Source of the DNA: Nitrospirota bacterium
GTDB taxonomy: Bacteria > Nitrospirota > Nitrospiria > Nitrospirales > Nitrospiraceae
Reading direction: 5' to 3'
Length of the DNA: 16,541 bases
NCBI GenBank assembly: GCA_016195505.1
Contig: JACPZN010000188.1
Location: 1 to 16,541 of the forward strand
The notes beneath the pieces are model-generated. The model was not told the DNA's origin. It saw only the letters and a list, made by a program, of their open reading frames with translations, and did no database searches. Shown piece by piece: positions 14,901-16,541 of the stretch. The translations under genes were made by a program, and so were the position numbers. Numbering within the stretch: position 1 is the stretch's first letter; each line of letters starts with the position of its first letter.

Positions 14901-16217
14901 CGGCGGGAAGAGGGTCGGCACGGCCTCTATCCGAGCACCCGTTGGACCGATGGCGGCCGTGCTGATTCTGAGTCGATGATGGCTACCCACCGCGGTCACA
15001 TAGCGTTGCGCGTGCGAGAGCAGAATGCGCAAGAGCTGTGTGGTGGGTGGGAGGCTTCCCGTGAAGGGCGGAAGATTCGATGCGTACGCCCGCTCGATTT
15101 GGTCTGTGTTCAGAAGTGGGGGTTGAGTAGTGGCAAGAACGGTATCGATGATGTCGTTGATCGTGTCCCGTTGCACTCCGACTTCAGTCGCAGCCTGGGC
15201 GAGTTCTTCTCCCAGACGAACGGCTTCAGTGGCATGGAGCATCAGTGATTCGACTTGCTCGGCGAGACGAGCTTCGCGGATAGCCTCCAGCAGCTGTTGG
15301 GATTGAGCCAAGACGGCAGTATGAGGAGCCCGAAGATGCTTGGATAGGGTTGAAAGGCGCTGCGCGATGGCGATAAGCCGATCGGTTTCCCGAAGCTGTT
15401 GCTCAAGGTGATGGATGGCCTCCTCTTGACTGCGATGCCGGGACATGTCGCGCAAGAGGCCCAGCGTTCCTCGGTACCTCCGCTGAGGATCGTAGAGGCC
15501 TTTTGAGCTGACCTCTGCTCTGACGCGGGTGGAAGCTGGTTTGTCGTGGGACGCCTTGCGGGCGAGTTCAACTTCGATTCGCCGAGAGGCTCGCGTTCCT
15601 GTCCGGCGATCATTAAAACGATAACGTGCACGATCGAGTTGATCGGGAGGGATTACGGTGGAATAAGGGGAACCGGTCAATTCTTCCGGTGTATAGCCCA
15701 GCAACTCTGTGATGAGAGGACTCAGGTAGACAAATCGTCCTTCGGCATCGAGTTCATACAACACATCGGCCAAAGATTCGACGAGCCGGCCATGACGTTC
15801 CTGTGTTCGTTCGAGCGTAGCGCGTAATTCACGTTTTTCGAGAGCGTCTCTGGTGTACAGCACCAGTTCGGTGAGAAAGGCAGGCGATTTTTTATAGAGT
15901 AGGAAGTCAGCTCCCGCCTGCAGGGTGTTCAAGGCGGCGGTGGAGTCGCTACGATCGGTTTGCAGCACCAGTGCGGCGTAGGGGGCAAGCCGTTTCAATT
16001 CAGGGAAAAGAGGGATGCTGCGTTGTGCGAGCAGGCGTTCGTCGATAAGGATGAGATGCCACGACGCCCGCGGCGCCCACTGGAGCGCTTCCTCCAAAGA
16101 ATAGACGGCTTCGACACGACAACCGGGGAAAAACCCACGAAAACTGAGCGTGACCAGCTTAATTTCTTCGGCGATCTCATTGATGAGGAGAATGGCAACA
16201 GGCTCATTCTGCTGCAT
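11988..16217 (-). CDS. Giant multidomain protein: degenerate receiver - PAS - degenerate kinase core - PilZ - PilZ - LuxD-like hydrolase - SAM methyltransferase
   Basis: This 1409-residue, apparently cytoplasmic protein joins signalling and enzyme-like domains. Residues 1-125: receiver fold, Asp59 and Lys109 kept but the Mg-binding Asp pair is Asn13-Glu14. 141-260: PAS. 262-360: DHp-like helices with H-box-like KHLRAPHTAV (His replaced by Lys293). 370-500: ATPase-like remnant without N- or G-boxes. 503-558: Pro-rich linker. 559-665: PilZ with RxxxR (561-565) and altered NLGLGG (587-592). 700-832: PilZ with RxxxR (704-708) and intact NFSRSG (735-740). 840-1113: LuxD-like alpha/beta hydrolase (PGFG 884-887, RYDHTNHVGQSDG 909-921), with Asp957 where LuxD has its nucleophilic Ser. 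1170-1409: class I methyltransferase, motif I VLDFGCGQG (1192-1200), the beta2 acid apparently replaced by Gly1231. Family calls are by eye. I infer a c-di-GMP-responsive enzyme or scaffold linked to acyl chemistry. The frame is uninterrupted, so a fusion by sequencing error is unlikely. Confidence 0.88.
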   Translation of the reverse strand: MQQNEPVAILLINEIAEEIKLVTLSFRGFFPGCRVEAVYSLEEALQWAPRASWHLILIDERLLAQRSIPLFPELKRLAPYAALVLQTDRSDSTAALNTLQAGADFLLYKKSPAFLTELVLYTRDALEKRELRATLERTQERHGRLVESLADVLYELDAEGRFVYLSPLITELLGYTPEELTGSPYSTVIPPDQLDRARYRFNDRRTGTRASRRIEVELARKASHDKPASTRVRAEVSSKGLYDPQRRYRGTLGLLRDMSRHRSQEEAIHHLEQQLRETDRLIAIAQRLSTLSKHLRAPHTAVLAQSQQLLEAIREARLAEQVESLMLHATEAVRLGEELAQAATEVGVQRDTINDIIDTVLATTQPPLLNTDQIERAYASNLPPFTGSLPPTTQLLRILLSHAQRYVTAVGSHHRLRISTAAIGPTGARIEAVPTLFPPMPPAEVEIHLEEIAVVTTEQGPPLQETADLFEAYALIKQLGGRLDFLAPVGGMLSIKIWIPVEPAPETRGPLAPPSPPVSPATTPAAASPSNPPPPPPAPAALPITRLPPTHQPPQPLPDRRNRVRVSVHFPARITVGNAMYDGTVTNLGLGGAGLVVEGLLPSVEQQPAYVILKTAVGILELQATAHERGETLRRTNAEPQNSRLAFRFASHNNIEQQVLASFIDEAREHTFSLTLEALLSLPDDAADPTSTFGETDRRSTDRREAVRARVALPFRTDTPSLDATAHRPLGLVINFSRSGACVQMEQAPGIVDDVIALHFSTTGSLDQPRTHEPEMPEAILTARIIWTAPDPTVPSELKPGPSQPGQRIGIRFAQLTPFAEREINRVVAQHIGSSMDLEGIAGRSLIISARRECRNARQQVIAVTDDHARHQISPSTPVVVIVPGFGQTQTDYLPLSFYLAANRFRALRYDHTNHVGQSDGDILLTTLRSMEVDLQNVLKFARTTWPTAPLTILAEDIAARVALKVMARSQEAGHLLLLNPVLDVQTALSITYRHDVIADHQHGLRRGVANLWGLNVNLDQFISDALAGEYASLGTTTTDLAALATPPIILTSPRNNRPVEHTFGPLGRALRALGTAPVVVPLQADVSYESSVHDERHSSAFRMIFNQISAVTTSNPPSIQMREPAARDIHHQQQLEQERIRIRHHVSQATRDALWVARLAQLPQLGNLPDYWALENELYRRLLPLESGMTVLDFGCGQGDLARVMLTNQAYRLIHQGGPPAGPVHYIGLGQSHESLRVAERHVRTFARELTTTFTAAVSPAQLVEARWLRSDWESPLPFMEHSIERVLYHLSLPFTPSPLNCLRQALRALHPEGAIVLTCFQPHTDLSPLFRHHLRTSGQDEFSAPTQIVLHYLGRLREAIRHGLLHSYEQNELARLLIHAGARPLRIVPVLDSQLLLAVVQKAKSAG

Positions 16218-16273
16218 GAAGCAATTCCCAGTGGCTCCGGAGAGGCCGGGTCCCAGAGGTTACAGTGATCCGC

Positions 16274-16340
16274 TGGGTTCTATGTGGAGGTGACCTATGG
16301 TCTTGTCGATTCAGGCAAGAGACATAAGCCGATGAACCCA
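16274..16340. other. Foldable element in the leader of the giant gene
   Basis: TGGGTTC (16274-16280) pairs with GAACCCA (16334-16340). TATGT (16281-16285) pairs with ACATA (16322-16326), leaving a 7-base bulge. Inside, TCTTGTC (16301-16307) and GGCAAGA (16314-16320) can form a hairpin with one G-T pair. On the minus strand it would lie about 57-123 bases before the start codon. It does not match the c-di-GMP-I riboswitch consensus I know. Confidence 0.35.
16297..16335 (+). CDS. Possible 12-codon leader peptide
   Basis: ATG 16297 is preceded by GGAGG (16286-16290) with ideal 6-base spacing. The frame encodes 12 residues (MVLSIQARDISR) and stops in ATGA, overlapping the next small frame. It is divergent from the large gene. 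No family is recognised and the coding potential is unproven; it overlaps the foldable element. Confidence 0.2.
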   Translation: MVLSIQARDISR

Positions 16341-16439
16341 AAACCCACCCTGCGTCTTGAATATCATAGTGGAAGGCGAGAAACCCAGCCTCGTGAGCGA
16401 TTCTTTGGTAGGGCAAGGCTAATGCGTGAACGCTTTTGA
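16332..16439 (+). CDS. Possible 35-residue basic small protein
   Basis: The start overlaps the stop of the 12-codon frame as ATGA (16332-16335), the arrangement used for translational coupling. The product would be 35 residues and very Arg-rich, starting MNPKPTLRLEYHSG and ending RMRERF-like (LMRERF). No family is recognised. The only support is the coupling geometry and the good ribosome-binding site upstream, so this may be chance. Confidence 0.2.
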   Translation: MNPKPTLRLEYHSGRRETQPRERFFGRARLMRERF

Positions 16440-16477
16440 ACGAACAATTTTGGACGGATCGTGAGGTGTGAAAGGGT

Positions 16478-16503
16478 GGGAAGCCGGCCGGGCAAGGCTT
16501 CCC
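16478..16503. repeat. 8-bp-stem hairpin
   Basis: GGGAAGCC (16478-16485) and GGCTTCCC (16496-16503) form a perfect 8-bp stem with a 10-base GC-rich loop. No T-run follows on the plus strand and only TTT on the minus strand, so it is a doubtful intrinsic terminator. It may end the gene upstream of the window edge or be an intergenic repeat unit. Confidence 0.5.
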
Positions 16504-16541
16504 GGCAGGCTGAGAGCAATTGAGCCTATGGAGCGACGCTG

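Larger units (their letters stand above)
16218..16541. other. Region without a convincing gene upstream of the giant gene
   Basis: This stretch of 324 bases should hold the leader and promoter of the large minus-strand gene. A TATGAT -10-like box (minus strand, 16368-16363) has no good -35. One minus-strand frame is open from the window edge to 16204 (about 112 codons), but its composition is unlike the neighbouring proteins and it overlaps the large gene's start. The three structures or small frames that stand out are listed separately. Confidence 0.6.

Noticed and set aside
12455..15248. Plus-strand open frames (up to 154 codons) opposite the giant gene
   Set aside because: The minus strand has recognisable domains throughout, and the plus translations are low-complexity mirrors of them.
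16274..16340. c-di-GMP-I (GEMM) riboswitch
   Set aside because: The conserved GCAAA / GACGCAAAGC-type core is absent on both strands.
16478..16503. Confident Rho-independent terminator
   Set aside because: The stem is good but neither side has a proper T-tract, so it is listed only as a hairpin.
16204..16541. Minus-strand frame open from the window edge to 16204 as the end of another gene
   Set aside because: Its composition is unlike the neighbouring proteins, it crosses the hairpin and foldable element, and it overlaps the giant gene's start in another frame.
1..16541. CRISPR arrays, insertion sequences, tRNA or rRNA genes
   Set aside because: No regularly spaced direct repeats, transposase frames with terminal repeats, or cloverleaf or rRNA segments were seen on reading either strand.

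Overview
The window is a GC-rich bacterial chromosome segment carrying an outer-membrane LPS assembly gene (lptD), so it comes from a Gram-negative-type (diderm) organism. Gene content, protein style and the two-component/c-di-GMP richness suggest the Nitrospira lineage (Nitrospirota). That placement is an impression from the proteins, not a computed assignment.

Left part (1-7770, plus strand): the 3' part of a UreH/NicO-like membrane metal-transport gene with a His-rich loop, then a run of housekeeping genes: accD (fatty-acid synthesis), folC (folate), lptD (LPS export to the outer membrane), a small probable lipoprotein, trxA (thioredoxin) and recN (DNA repair). accD, folC and lptD are tightly packed. 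folC looks internally shortened by an in-frame loss in its C-terminal domain. trxA has its own good promoter, overlapped by an 8-bp inverted repeat.

Right part (7792-16217, minus strand): four signalling genes transcribed toward recN. In transcription order they are a 1409-residue multidomain protein, a soluble GAF histidine kinase, an NtrC-type sigma-54 activator, and a receiver/HD-GYP protein of the c-di-GMP phosphodiesterase family. A GG-N10-GC sigma-54-type promoter lies just upstream of the HD-GYP gene, with several palindromes at enhancer distance. This suggests that the adjacent activator switches on the HD-GYP gene. The HD-GYP domain has Gln where the family has its last metal-ligand Asp.

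The 1409-residue protein is the most unusual object here. It reads as degenerate receiver - PAS - degenerate histidine-kinase core - Pro-rich linker - two PilZ domains - LuxD-like alpha/beta hydrolase (acyltransferase fold) - class I SAM methyltransferase. Several catalytic positions are altered: DD to NE in the receiver, no H-box His, and Ser to Asp at the LuxD nucleophile position. The second PilZ domain keeps both c-di-GMP motifs. With the HD-GYP gene nearby, the locus looks like a c-di-GMP-linked system acting on an acyl or lipid-like substrate, or a scaffold derived from such enzymes. No GGDEF cyclase is present in the window.

The last 324 bases (16218-16541) hold no convincing gene. They contain the leader of the large gene with a foldable element, two tiny plus-strand reading frames with a good ribosome-binding site, and an 8-bp-stem hairpin.
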